Both the position numbers and the translations under genes were made by a program. Below are positions 35,066 through 43,955 of a DNA stretch of 64,000 nucleotides, piece after piece. How positions within the stretch are numbered: position 1 is the stretch's first letter; each line of letters begins with the position of its first letter. Source of the stretch: an uncultured Hyphomicrobiales bacterium (lineage in GTDB: Bacteria; Pseudomonadota; Alphaproteobacteria; Rhizobiales; Beijerinckiaceae); assembly GCA_903825465.1 (NCBI GenBank), contig CAIKAR010000030.1, positions 1 through 64,000 on the forward strand, read 5' to 3'. The notes below the pieces were generated by a model that searched no databases, had not been told where the DNA came from, and saw only the letters and a list, made by a program, of their open reading frames with translations.

Positions 35066-35473
35066 CTATTCCTCGGCGCCGTCGCCGTTTTCCTTGATCG
35101 TGGAGATGAAGGCGATGACATCGGCGCGGCGGTCGTCCTGCTTGATGCCCGGGAAGATCATCTTGGTGCCGGGCACCTTGCCGCGCGGATCCTTCAGATA
35201 TTCGTCGAGGGTCGCCGCGTCCCACGTCAGGCCCGAATTCTTGTTGGCGTCGGAATAATTGTAGCCGGGATAGCTGCCGGCCTTGCGGCCGACGACGCCG
35301 TTCAGCACGGGACCGACGGAATTCTGAGCGTCGGCGCCGATCTGGTGGCAGGCGCGGCACTGGTTGAACAGAGTGCGCCCTTTGGCCGGATCGCCCGCGG
35401 CGAACGAAGGCGTGGCGAGAGCTGCGAAAGAAAACGTGGCGACGAGGGTCGCGGCGGCGTGCGTCAATTTCAT
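35066..35473 (-). CDS. Class I cytochrome c
   Basis: A 135-residue periplasmic monoheme cytochrome. Signal peptide (MKLTHAAATLVATFSFAALA, cleavage near SFAAGD), heme-binding motif CRACH (residues about 39-43), and the distal Met ligand probably in VPGTKMIFPGI. The spacing GPVLNGVVGRKAG and YSDANKNSGLTWDAATLDEY matches cytochrome c2/c550-like proteins. It is the first gene of the set running to the hydrolase at 32585, with 20 bp to the next gene, although a redox role in that pathway is only inferred. Confidence 0.92.
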   Translation of the reverse strand: MKLTHAAATLVATFSFAALATPSFAAGDPAKGRTLFNQCRACHQIGADAQNSVGPVLNGVVGRKAGSYPGYNYSDANKNSGLTWDAATLDEYLKDPRGKVPGTKMIFPGIKQDDRRADVIAFISTIKENGDGAEE

Positions 35474-35535
35474 CTAAGGTTCCTTCGAACAGACGGCGGG
35501 AAAACCGGCGTGGTGGATGTCGCGTCGCCAAGTAT

Positions 35536-35573
35536 TCACCCGGGGGTGACGTGGCCGCGTGTTCGGATATTAT
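35536..35573 (+). promoter_or_regulatory. Dyad and promoter-like boxes ahead of the ABC importer
   Basis: TCACCC-GG-GGGTGA (35536-35549) is a perfect palindrome. It overlaps GTGACG (35546-35551), which stands 16 bases from TATTAT (35568-35573), a plausible -35/-10 pair for the operon starting at 35650. It lies between divergent genes, so a repressor or activator bound there could act on both. Confidence 0.35.
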
Positions 35574-35649
35574 GGCAGTCGCGCCCGCCAAACAACTGGC
35601 GGGATGGAAAAACACGCCGCCCGCCAAAGGCCGGCTTTGGGAGATCGAT

Positions 35650-36627
35650 ATGCCGCTGGGCAGGCTTGTTTCCGCGCTGGCGGCGTTGTGGATTGGCGCG
35701 GGCGGCGCGTCCGCCGAATCATTGCGGATCGCCGCGCAAAAAACCGGCACGCTGGCCTGGGAACTCGATGTCATCGCCGCGCACGGCCTCGCCGTTGAGG
35801 CCGGCCTCGACTTGCAAATCGTTGAATACGCCTCGCCGGAAGCCGGCAAACTCGCTCTACATTCCGGATCGGCGGATGTCATCCTCTCCGACCTGATGTT
35901 TGTCGCGCGCGAGCGGGCGCTGGGCGGCTCGCTCGTGTTCGCTCCCTACTCGTCGGCGCTGGGCGCCGTGATGGTCCCCGAGGGCTCGCCCATCCGCGGG
36001 ATCGCGGATTTGAAGGGCCGCAAGATCGGCGTCGCCGGCGGGCCGCTCGACAAGAGCTGGCTCATGCTGCGAGCTTTGTCCCGGCGCGCCGGGTTCGATC
36101 CAGCGAAAGAGTCCGAACCCGCCTATGGCGCGCCGAAACTGCTGGAAGCCAAGGCGGAGCAAGGCGAACTTGCGGCGCTGTTGAATTATTGGAACATCTG
36201 CGCCGACATGGAAACAAAAGGCTTTCGCCGCGCCATCGACATGGCCGACGTCGAGCGGGCGCTCGGCGCGGCCGCGCCCGTCGCGCTGGTGGGCTACGCC
36301 TTCGACGGCAAATTCGCCGACGCGCACGCGCCCGCGATGTTGAAATTCCTCGACGTGTCGGCCCGCGCCCGCAAGATGCTCGCCGACGACCCAGCGGAGT
36401 GGAAACGCATCGCCGGGCGCGTGGGCGCGTCGTCGGAGGCGGCGCTGTCGGTTTACCAAGCCCGCTACGCGCAAGGCGCGGCGCGGCGTCCGCTGGCCGA
36501 GGAAGAGGCCGACGCGCGCGCGCTTTACGGCGTCATCGCCGCGGAGGGCGGCGCCGCGCTCGTCGGCCCCGCGACCACGCTCGATCCGGCGGCCTATTGG
36601 CGCCCGCCGGGGGAGGCGACGCGTTGA
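35650..36627 (+). CDS. ABC transporter substrate-binding protein (SsuA/TauA/ThiY-like)
   Basis: A 325-residue periplasmic binding protein. From MPLGRLVSALAALWIG (ATG at 35650, GGGAG upstream) it has a signal peptide ending near ASAESL. The mature protein shows the NMT1/SsuA layout: LRIAAQKTGTLAWELDVIAA, SGSADVILSDLMFVARER, YSSALGAVMVPEGSPIRGIADLKGR without the usual catalytic features of enzymes. It captures a small organosulfonate, nitrate, aromatic or pyrimidine-type ligand; which one cannot be told. It is the first gene of a three-gene importer, its stop overlapping the TTG start of the permease. Confidence 0.85.
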   Translation: MPLGRLVSALAALWIGAGGASAESLRIAAQKTGTLAWELDVIAAHGLAVEAGLDLQIVEYASPEAGKLALHSGSADVILSDLMFVARERALGGSLVFAPYSSALGAVMVPEGSPIRGIADLKGRKIGVAGGPLDKSWLMLRALSRRAGFDPAKESEPAYGAPKLLEAKAEQGELAALLNYWNICADMETKGFRRAIDMADVERALGAAAPVALVGYAFDGKFADAHAPAMLKFLDVSARARKMLADDPAEWKRIAGRVGASSEAALSVYQARYAQGAARRPLAEEEADARALYGVIAAEGGAALVGPATTLDPAAYWRPPGEATR

Positions 36628-37364
36628 CCGCGCGTCTCGTTTCGCTGCTGGCGTTGCTCGCCGCGTGGCAGGTCGGCTCCGGGATCGCCGGCGCGCGCCT
36701 GCTCCCCGCGCCCGCCGCCGTCGCCGCCGCGCTGCTTGTGGAAGCCCGCGACGGCGCGTTGTTTTTCAATCTCGGCGTGACGTTGGCGCGCGTCGTCGCG
36801 GCTTTCGCCATCGCGATGATTCTGGGCTCGGCGCTTGGCGTGCTGATGGGCCGCTCGCGCCTCGTCGACAAACTCGCCGACCCGTGGCTGGTCGTGCTTC
36901 TCAATTTGCCGGCGCTCGTCATTATCGTGCTGGCCTATATCTGGGGCGGTCTCACGGAGACAGCCGCCATCGCCGCGGTGGCGCTCAACAAGCTGCCGTC
37001 GGCGACCGTGACATTGCGCGAAGGCGCGCGGGCCCTCGATCCCCAGCTCGACGACATGGCGCGCGCCTTCGTCTTTTCGCGCGCGAGCTGGCTGCGTCAT
37101 GTCGCGCTGCCGCAATTGGCGCCCTATATCGCGTCGGCGTCGCGCGCGGGCCTGTCTCTTGTCTGGAAGATCGTGCTCGTCGTCGAGTTGATCGGGCGCC
37201 CCAACGGCGTCGGCTTCGAGATCGGCTCGGCGTTCGAGCTTTTCGACGTCACGCGCATCCTGGCCTATTCACTGGCGTTCGTGGCGGTTATGCTGGGCGT
37301 CGAACTCTGTCTGGTGCAGCCATTTGAACGACATGTCGCGCGTTGGCGTCCCGCGCGGGCCTGA
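36624..37364 (+). CDS. ABC transporter permease (SsuC/TauC-like)
   Basis: About 246 residues with six membrane spans. I start it at the TTG at 36624 (TTGA overlap with the preceding stop, GGGGGAGG eight bases upstream) because no ATG occurs before the first conserved helix. The EAA loop that docks the ATPase is DDMARAFVFSRASWLRHVAL followed by PQLAPYIASASRAG, as in the SsuC/TauC family. It forms the channel for the ligand bound by the protein at 35650. Confidence 0.85.
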   Translation: MTARLVSLLALLAAWQVGSGIAGARLLPAPAAVAAALLVEARDGALFFNLGVTLARVVAAFAIAMILGSALGVLMGRSRLVDKLADPWLVVLLNLPALVIIVLAYIWGGLTETAAIAAVALNKLPSATVTLREGARALDPQLDDMARAFVFSRASWLRHVALPQLAPYIASASRAGLSLVWKIVLVVELIGRPNGVGFEIGSAFELFDVTRILAYSLAFVAVMLGVELCLVQPFERHVARWRPARA

Positions 37365-38085
37365 CACTCGGGACCCGCTCGACGTCCGTATCGAAGAAAA
37401 GTCCTTTCAATCGGGGAGCGGCGAAAAGTTCGTCGTGCTGCGCGATTTCTCCCTTCGCCTGCGTTCGGGCGAGATCGCCGCGCTTGTCGGACCCTCGGGC
37501 TGCGGCAAGTCCACGCTTCTCCGCCTGGCGGCGGGGCTCGACACCGATTTCACGGGTGAAATCGCGCGTCCCGCGCGCGACCGGCTTGGCATGGTGTTTC
37601 AGGAGCCGCGCCTGCTGCCCTGGCGCAGCGTGATCCAAAATCTGCGCGTCGCCGCGCCGCGCGCGACCGCCAGCGCTCTCGACGCGTTGCTGAAGGCGTT
37701 CCACATCGACGCGCTGCGCGACCGCTATCCCGGCGAGCTGTCCGGTGGACAGGCCCGGCGCGTGGCGCTGGCGCGCGCCTTCGCCGTCGAGCCGGAACTG
37801 CTGTTGCTCGACGAACCCTTCGTGTCGCTCGACGCGGCGCTCGCCGCGGCCCTGCGCGCGGAACTCGCCGCGATCGTCGAAAACGGGCGTGTGACGACGC
37901 TGCTGGTGACGCACGACCTCGACGAGGCGATCGAACTGGCGGACCGGCTGATCCTGATGGCGGGGCGGCCCGCGCGCGTCGTGGCGGACATCGCCATCGC
38001 CGAGCCGCGGGGCGCGCGAACCTCCGCGCGGATTTCGGAAATCAAGGCGGACGCCCTCGGCCGGGCCGCGGCGGCCGCGCCATGA
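37333..38085 (+). CDS. ABC transporter ATP-binding protein (SsuB/TauB-like)
   Basis: A 250-residue ATPase driving the importer. Walker A GPSGCGKSTL, Q-loop VFQEPRLLPW, signature LSGGQARRVALARAF, Walker B LLLLDEPFVSLD and switch His in VTHDLDEAIEL are intact; the LLPW after the Q-loop is typical of SsuB/TauB/NrtD. The ATG at 37333 overlaps the permease by 32 bases; a TTG nine bases earlier is an alternative. RecQ follows after 13 bp but is unlikely to be related. Confidence 0.92.
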   Translation: MSRVGVPRGPDTRDPLDVRIEEKSFQSGSGEKFVVLRDFSLRLRSGEIAALVGPSGCGKSTLLRLAAGLDTDFTGEIARPARDRLGMVFQEPRLLPWRSVIQNLRVAAPRATASALDALLKAFHIDALRDRYPGELSGGQARRVALARAFAVEPELLLLDEPFVSLDAALAAALRAELAAIVENGRVTTLLVTHDLDEAIELADRLILMAGRPARVVADIAIAEPRGARTSARISEIKADALGRAAAAAP

Positions 38086-38098
38086 AACGCGACATAGC

Positions 38099-39808
38099 AT
38101 GAGCCCCGACATTGAAAGCGCGCGCGAGAAAATGCGCGAGACTTTCGGATTCGCCGATTTCCTGCCCCATCAGCAAGAGGTTCTCCGCGCGGTTCTCGCC
38201 GGCGAAAACGTGCTCGCGGTGTTGCCGACCGGCGGCGGCAAATCGCTGTGCTATCAGCTGCCGGCGCTGCTGCGCCCCGGCCTCGTCGTCGTCGTTTCGC
38301 CCTTGATCGCGTTGATGCGCGACCAGGTGCTGGCGCTGCGCGCGCGGGGGATTCGGGCGGGCGCGATTCATTCCGCCAATCCCGACGGCGAATCCCGCGC
38401 CGTGGAGCGCGCCATCGCCGAACGGCGGCTCAAGCTTGTCTATGTCGCGCCGGAGCGATTTTCCGCGCCGGGCGTTCTGGACGTCCTGAAGGCCGCCGAC
38501 GTTTCCTTGTTCGCCATCGACGAGGCGCATTGCGTGGCGCAATGGGACCATGATTTCCGTCCGGAATATCTGGCGCTGCGCGAAATCGCGCGGCAACTCG
38601 GCGGCGTTCAAACTCTCGCTGTCACCGCGACCGCCAACAAGCGCACGCGCGGCGAGATCGTCGATCTGCTTCTCGGCGGCCGCGCGCCACGCGAGATCGT
38701 CGGCTCGTTCGACCGGCCGAACCTGCGCCTCGCCTTCGCGCCCAAGAGCGACGCTTTCCGCCAGATCGGCGATTTCGTCGGCCGGCGGCGCGGCGACAGC
38801 GGCATCGTTTATTTCGGCTCGCGCGAGCGCAGCGAGGCCTTCGCGACCGCGCTTTCGGCGCGCGGCCACCGCGCGCTCGTCTATCACGCCGGCCTCGACG
38901 GGGCGACCCGGGCCGCGCGGCAAGACGAATTCACGGAAGCCGAGGGCGTGGTGATGTGCGCGACCATCGCCTTCGGCATGGGCGTCGACAAGGCCGACAC
39001 GCGCTTCGTCTGCCACGTCGACACGCCCTCGGGAGTCGAGGCTTATTATCAGGAGATCGGACGCGCCGGACGCGACGGCAAACCAGCCGACACGCTTGCG
39101 TTGTGGAACGAAGCCGACTTCGACCTGCGCCGGCGGCGCATCGACGAAAGCGCGCTTCCCCGCGCGAGGGCGCTGGCGGAGGCGCGCAAATTGGCGGCGA
39201 TGCGGGCGCTGTGCGACACGCCGGCCTGCCGCCGCCAAACCCTGCTCGCGGCTTTCGACGAACGCGTCGGCCCCTGCGGGAATTGCGACAATTGCCGGAG
39301 CGCGCTTGGGCGGGTGGCGCGCGCGATCCCCGCCGCGTCGCGCCTTTTGGCGCCCGGGCAAACCCTCGCGGCTCTCGCCGGCAAGGCGTTGACGGGCGAG
39401 GCCGCGCAGTCACTGCGCCGCCACGCGCGCGATTGGCCGGGCGCGCTCGCGCGACGGCTCGCGGCGCGGTTCGGGAAGAATGAGGCAGCCGCCCCGGACG
39501 AAGGCGACGCCGCGGCGGCGAACGAGCCAGCTGAGCCGACAACTGAATGGACCTCTGTCGCGACGCCACCGCTGACCACGAGCGGTCAGCGCCTGCTCGT
39601 CGCGCTCAAGGCGCGGCGGCTGGAACTGGCGCGCAAGGAGCGCCAGCCGCAGCGCGCCATCGCGGCGGATTCGGCGTTGGCGGAACTCGCCGCGCGCCGG
39701 CCCCGCGACATGACGGCGCTGGCCGAGATCGAGGGTTTCGACGCGCAAGCGCGGGCGCGCCATGGCGCGGCTTTTCTGGAAGTGGTGCGGCGACATGGCG
39801 AAGCGTGA
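38099..39808 (+). CDS. recQ: ATP-dependent DNA helicase RecQ
   Basis: A 569-residue 3'-5' helicase. The helicase core shows FLPHQQEVLRAVLAG, Walker A PTGGGKS (Lys48), the DEAHC box (141-145), SATANKR-like VTATANKR, and motif VI EIGRAGRDGKPA. The zinc region (CDTPACRRQTLLAAFDERVG, CGNCDNC) is near residues 371-399, and a C-terminal HRDC domain closes the protein (LLVALKARRLELARKERQP, ALAELAARRPRD). Between them the winged-helix domain of typical RecQ is not recognisable: the roughly 100 residues there are Ala/Arg-rich and end in a low-complexity acidic linker. Total length is about 30-40 below the usual. It is probably in read-through from the ABC operon or has its own promoter inside it. Confidence 0.92.
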   Translation: MSPDIESAREKMRETFGFADFLPHQQEVLRAVLAGENVLAVLPTGGGKSLCYQLPALLRPGLVVVVSPLIALMRDQVLALRARGIRAGAIHSANPDGESRAVERAIAERRLKLVYVAPERFSAPGVLDVLKAADVSLFAIDEAHCVAQWDHDFRPEYLALREIARQLGGVQTLAVTATANKRTRGEIVDLLLGGRAPREIVGSFDRPNLRLAFAPKSDAFRQIGDFVGRRRGDSGIVYFGSRERSEAFATALSARGHRALVYHAGLDGATRAARQDEFTEAEGVVMCATIAFGMGVDKADTRFVCHVDTPSGVEAYYQEIGRAGRDGKPADTLALWNEADFDLRRRRIDESALPRARALAEARKLAAMRALCDTPACRRQTLLAAFDERVGPCGNCDNCRSALGRVARAIPAASRLLAPGQTLAALAGKALTGEAAQSLRRHARDWPGALARRLAARFGKNEAAAPDEGDAAAANEPAEPTTEWTSVATPPLTTSGQRLLVALKARRLELARKERQPQRAIAADSALAELAARRPRDMTALAEIEGFDAQARARHGAAFLEVVRRHGEA

Positions 39809-39922
39809 AGGCGCGCTCGGCGCGTGGACCGCCGCTTCCCCGCGACGCTTGCGATTGCCGCCGGCTTGTCGCAAAAGACGGCGAAGATCGCCCCTCCGCG
39901 CGTGGAAATCCCCAGGACAGGA

Positions 39923-41350
39923 ATGACGAGCCAGCCACAGCCCCAACGCCAGTTGGGCAAAGAACAGATTCGCGTCATCATGGTCGGCCTGATGGTCGCC
40001 ATGTTCCCCGGCGCGCTCGACGCGACGATTATCGGGCCGGCGCTGCCCACGATTGGCCGCGACCTCGGCGATGTCGGCAACCTCGCCTGGGTCGCGACCG
40101 CCTATCTGCTGGTTTCCACCGCGGTGACCCCCCTTTACGGCAAGCTCAGCGACATCCACGGCCGGCGAATCATGCTGCTGATCGCCATCGCGGTATTCGC
40201 CTTCGGTTCGCTGCTGTGCGCGCTCGCGCCGACGACGATCCTGCTCGCGTTGGCGCGCGGGGTTCAGGCGCTTGGCGGCGGTGGATTGGTGTCGCTGGCG
40301 ATGACGGTCATCGGCGACGTGGTGCCGCCGCGCGAGCGCCCGCGCTACCAGGTCTACACGTCGGTCATGTGGACGACCGCGAGCCTGCTCGGCCCAGTGG
40401 CGGGCGGCTATTTCGCCGAGCGCTGGAACTGGACGGTGATCTTCTGGATCAACCTGCCCATTTGCCTCGCCGCGTGGCTGATGACCGATTCGAAGCTGCG
40501 CGGGCTGCCGCGCAACGAGCGTCCGCACAAGCTCGACTACGCCGGCGCGGCGCTGATCGTGCTCGCCTCCGGCCTGCTGCAACTGACGCTGAGCTGGGGC
40601 GGCGCGCATTACGCGTGGTCGTCGGCGACGATCCTGTCGATGACCGCGGCGACCATCTTTTTCACGGCGCTGTTCGTGTGGCGCCTCGCGACCGCGGAAG
40701 AGCCGCTCATCCCCTACCGCTTGTTGTCGAACAAGGTGATTCTGTTCGGCGCGACCTCGGTCGGCGCCACGATGGCGATGTATGTGGCGTTGACGATCTA
40801 CGTGCCGGTGTTCCTCGAGAGCGTGCGCGGGTTTTCCGCCAGCCGCGCCGGCCTGGCGCTGTTGCCGCTGACCTTGTGCTCGACGATCGGCGCCGTTGGC
40901 GCGGGGCGGGCCATGCTCTTCGTGCGCCGCTACAAATTCGTCGCGTTGTTTGGGCAGGCGATGGCCGCCGCCGCGTTGACGCCCGTGTTCTTCCACCCGG
41001 TCGACATGTCGATGACCGAATTCGAATTCCTGCTGGGCCTCGTCGCCGTCGGCTGCGGCGCGGTGTTTCCGATCACCACCGTGTCCATTCAGAATTCGGT
41101 GCAGCGGCACGACCTCGGCACGGCGATGTCGCTGATCACGTTTTCGCGCAATCTCGGCGCGGCGGGCGGCGTCGCGCTGTTCGGCGTCGTCGTCGCGTCG
41201 CTGCCGCCCGCGTCCGCGGGGATGGCCGCGGTGGGCGAGACCTTCCGCTATGTGTTCCTGCTTGGCGCGGCGGGCTTCGTTCTCGGTTTCGCGCTGCTGC
41301 TGTTCATGGACGAGCGCTCGCTCACGGGCGCCTCTGGACAGATGAAGTAG
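39923..41350 (+). CDS. DHA2-type MFS efflux transporter
   Basis: A 475-residue permease with about 14 spans, the DHA2 drug-proton antiporter layout. LDATIIGPALPTIGRDLGDV (motif D1-like), LYGKLSDIHGRRIMLL (loop 2-3 motif A) and RGVQALGGGGLVSLAMTVIG (motif B) are conserved; VYTSVMWTTASLLGPVAGGY is motif C of exporters. It probably expels a drug or toxic metabolite. The ATG at 39923 has AGGACAGG upstream; an in-frame ATG at 39824 would add a non-hydrophobic leader. No MFP partner or regulator adjoins it. Confidence 0.88.
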   Translation: MTSQPQPQRQLGKEQIRVIMVGLMVAMFPGALDATIIGPALPTIGRDLGDVGNLAWVATAYLLVSTAVTPLYGKLSDIHGRRIMLLIAIAVFAFGSLLCALAPTTILLALARGVQALGGGGLVSLAMTVIGDVVPPRERPRYQVYTSVMWTTASLLGPVAGGYFAERWNWTVIFWINLPICLAAWLMTDSKLRGLPRNERPHKLDYAGAALIVLASGLLQLTLSWGGAHYAWSSATILSMTAATIFFTALFVWRLATAEEPLIPYRLLSNKVILFGATSVGATMAMYVALTIYVPVFLESVRGFSASRAGLALLPLTLCSTIGAVGAGRAMLFVRRYKFVALFGQAMAAAALTPVFFHPVDMSMTEFEFLLGLVAVGCGAVFPITTVSIQNSVQRHDLGTAMSLITFSRNLGAAGGVALFGVVVASLPPASAGMAAVGETFRYVFLLGAAGFVLGFALLLFMDERSLTGASGQMK

Positions 41351-41429
41351 TCCGGACGGTCCCGCGCGGGGCTATCGCGTCGGCGCAACCCGCGGCAGAA
41401 TAGCGGCTTCTCCATTCGCGGGATTTTCC

Positions 41430-42782
41430 ATGGCCAGCGGCAAGAAACTCCATCTCGGCGCCTTCATGCGCCCGGCGACCATTCACACCGGCGCCTGGCG
41501 CTACCCCGGCGCGTGGCCCGACGTGAATTTCAATTTCCCCAAGCTGCGCCAGCTCGCGCAAAAGCTCGAGGCGGGAAAATTCGACACGTTCTTCATGGCC
41601 GACCACATGGCCGTTTTGAACATGCCGTTCAAATCGCTGCGCCGCAGCCACACCGCGACGTCGTTCGAGCCGTTCACGCTGTTGTCGGCGCTGGCCGCGT
41701 CGACGACCCGCATCGGCCTCGCGGCGACGGCCTCGACGACTTTCGACGCGCCCTATCACATCGCGCGCCGCTTCGCCTCGCTGGACCACATCAGCGGCGG
41801 CCGCGCGGCGTGGAACATTGTCACCACGTCCAACCCGGACGCCGCGCTCAACTTCGGCATGAAGGAGCAGCTCGAGCATGGCACGCGCTATCGCCGCGCG
41901 CGCGAGTTCTATGACGTTGTCACCGGACTATGGGACTCGTGGGCGGACGACGCGATCATCCGCGATGTCGAAAGCGGCGTGTTTTTCGACCCCGACAAAC
42001 TGCATGTGCTGGACCACCACGGCGAATTCCTCGACGTGCGCGGCCCTCTGAACATCGCGCGCCCGGTGCAGGGCTGGCCGGTGATCGTGCAGGCGGGCGC
42101 CTCCGATCCCGGGCGCCAACTCGCCGCCGAAACCGCCGAACTCGTGTTCACCTCGCAGCCGAATATCGAGGCGGGGCGGCGCTTCTACGCCGACGTCAAG
42201 GCGCGGATGGCGAAGGCGGGGCGCAACCCGGCCTTCATGAAAATTCTGCCGGCCTGCCTTGTCGTGGTCGGCGAAACGGTTGGGGAAGCGAAGCGCAAGC
42301 GCGCGCTGCTCGACACGTTTGTCCACGAGGACAGCGGAATTTCGTCGCTTTCGATCGCGCTTGGCCACGATGTGTCGGGCTTCGATCTCGACGGCCCCCT
42401 GCCCGAAATTCCCGAATCGAACGCCGGCAAGACCTCGTGGCTGCGCGTCACTGAAATGGCGAAGCGCGAAAACCTCACCGTGCGCCAGCTCGCTCAACGA
42501 GTCGGCGGCCATTCCGGCCTGTCGATGGTGGGCACGGCGAAGACCATCGCCGACACGATGGAGGAATGGCTGGAGACCGAGGCCTCCGATGGCTTCACCA
42601 TTCAGTTCCCCTATCTGCCGGCCGGGCTCGACGACTTCGTCGATCAGGTCGTGCCGGAGTTGCAGCGCCGCGGAATTTTTCGAAAGGAATACGAGGGCGC
42701 GACGCTGCGCGAGAACCTCGGGCTTCCCCGGCCGGAGAACAGGTTTTTCCCCAAGGTCCAAAACGACCTCGCGGCGCCATGA
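41430..42782 (+). CDS. NtaA/SnaA/DszA-type flavin monooxygenase (LLM class)
   Basis: A 450-residue monooxygenase. It belongs to the NtaA/DszA/SnaA subgroup of luciferase-like enzymes: LHLGAFMRPATIHTGAWRYP at the start, FDTFFMADHMAVLN, LLSALAASTTRIGLAATAST, HISGGRAAWNIVTTSNPDAA, then YRRAREFYDVVTGLWDSWAD. Members oxidise chelators, sulfones or other xenobiotics with FMNH2 from a separate reductase, which is absent here. The start ATG at 41430 has no clear Shine-Dalgarno. It is flanked by an efflux pump and, convergently, an orphan Bug-type binding protein. Confidence 0.9.
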   Translation: MASGKKLHLGAFMRPATIHTGAWRYPGAWPDVNFNFPKLRQLAQKLEAGKFDTFFMADHMAVLNMPFKSLRRSHTATSFEPFTLLSALAASTTRIGLAATASTTFDAPYHIARRFASLDHISGGRAAWNIVTTSNPDAALNFGMKEQLEHGTRYRRAREFYDVVTGLWDSWADDAIIRDVESGVFFDPDKLHVLDHHGEFLDVRGPLNIARPVQGWPVIVQAGASDPGRQLAAETAELVFTSQPNIEAGRRFYADVKARMAKAGRNPAFMKILPACLVVVGETVGEAKRKRALLDTFVHEDSGISSLSIALGHDVSGFDLDGPLPEIPESNAGKTSWLRVTEMAKRENLTVRQLAQRVGGHSGLSMVGTAKTIADTMEEWLETEASDGFTIQFPYLPAGLDDFVDQVVPELQRRGIFRKEYEGATLRENLGLPRPENRFFPKVQNDLAAP

Positions 42783-42797
42783 CTTTTTCAGCTTCGG

Positions 42798-43808
42798 CTA
42801 TTCCAGCTTCGCCGCCTGTTCGACGAGATCGCGGACTTCCCTGGGCGTCGCGACCGCGGCCGCGACAAGCGCGCTCACGGCTTCGCCCGTTTTCGGAGTG
42901 ACATCGAATCCGAGACCGCGCGCCTCGTCGAGGAACGCGGGATCGGCGAGCGTCGCGTCGAATGCGCGGCGCAGGATTTCAACGCGTTCCGCGGGCACGC
43001 CGGGCGGCGCCATCAACGGACGGCCGAGTTCCTGATTGGACGCGAAGAATTTGAAGATGCCGCGTTGTTCGGGCGTTTTGACGAAATCGAACACGGTTGG
43101 CATCTTCATCCAGGCGATCGGCGTCTCCTCCATGCTGAAGAGCGCGCGCATCTCGCCAGACTCGATCCATTGGCGCCGCTTGCCGTCCGCCGCGCCGATG
43201 GAATCGACGATTCCGCCGGCTTCGCCACGCTTCATCGCCAGCACGACGTCCTCCGGCGCGGCGTAGCCCATGACTATTTTGAGCTTCATGCCAAGAACGT
43301 TGCGCAGTAGAACGGGAGCCGTCGTCACCGCCTGCCCGACGCCCGGCGCGCCGACGACAAGCTCGCGCTCGAACAACCGAGCGGCGTCGGTCACCCCCGA
43401 GAGGCCCGAGACGAAAAAGACGCGGTGGTTGACTTCGGGACTGCCGATCCAATTGAAGCGAAGCGGGTCGAAACGGACGTTCGGAAATTTCAGTATCGCG
43501 GCGTCGGTGATGTTGCGCGACACCATGCCGAGAACGGTGCCGTCGCGCGGCGCGGTGTTGAAGAGGTAGTTCGTCGCGACGATGTGGCCGCCGCCCGGCA
43601 TGTTCTCGACGACGAACACGGGCTCGCCCGGGACGCGCCGCTGCATGTGGCGGCCGATCAGCCTCGCCCAGATGTCGTAGTCCTGTCCCGCGCCCGTGCC
43701 GACGACGAGGCGAATTTGCTTGCCGCGGTAAAAATCGTCGGCGAACGCGGGCGCGGCGCAAAACATCAGCGCGGTCAACAGGGCCAAGGGGCGATGAAAC
43801 ATGGACAT
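42798..43808 (-). CDS. Bug/TctC-family periplasmic binding protein
   Basis: A 336-residue secreted binding protein. Signal peptide near MFHRPLALLTALMFCAAPAFA, then DDFYRGKQIRLVVGTGAGQD, VENMPGGGHIVATNYLFNTA and RDGTVLGMVSRNI, the typical start of the Bug fold. The family picks up carboxylates and aromatic acids for TctAB-type transporters or acts as sensors; no TctA or TctB is present, as is usual for orphan Bug genes. ATGs at 43808 and 43802 are both usable. It converges on the monooxygenase with 15 bases between stops. Confidence 0.87.
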   Translation of the reverse strand: MSMFHRPLALLTALMFCAAPAFADDFYRGKQIRLVVGTGAGQDYDIWARLIGRHMQRRVPGEPVFVVENMPGGGHIVATNYLFNTAPRDGTVLGMVSRNITDAAILKFPNVRFDPLRFNWIGSPEVNHRVFFVSGLSGVTDAARLFERELVVGAPGVGQAVTTAPVLLRNVLGMKLKIVMGYAAPEDVVLAMKRGEAGGIVDSIGAADGKRRQWIESGEMRALFSMEETPIAWMKMPTVFDFVKTPEQRGIFKFFASNQELGRPLMAPPGVPAERVEILRRAFDATLADPAFLDEARGLGFDVTPKTGEAVSALVAAAVATPREVRDLVEQAAKLE

Positions 43809-43955
43809 GACCAAAGGCGAATTCGCCGTCTGTTAGAGCCCGCGGCGGCGCGGACGGTCAAGCCGTCATTGACTCGCCAGGGTCGCCGGATTCAAATGAA
43901 GCCTGTCGCGAGACCCGCGTTTCGCGCCGGACAAAGCAGGAGGAATGTGAGAGAC

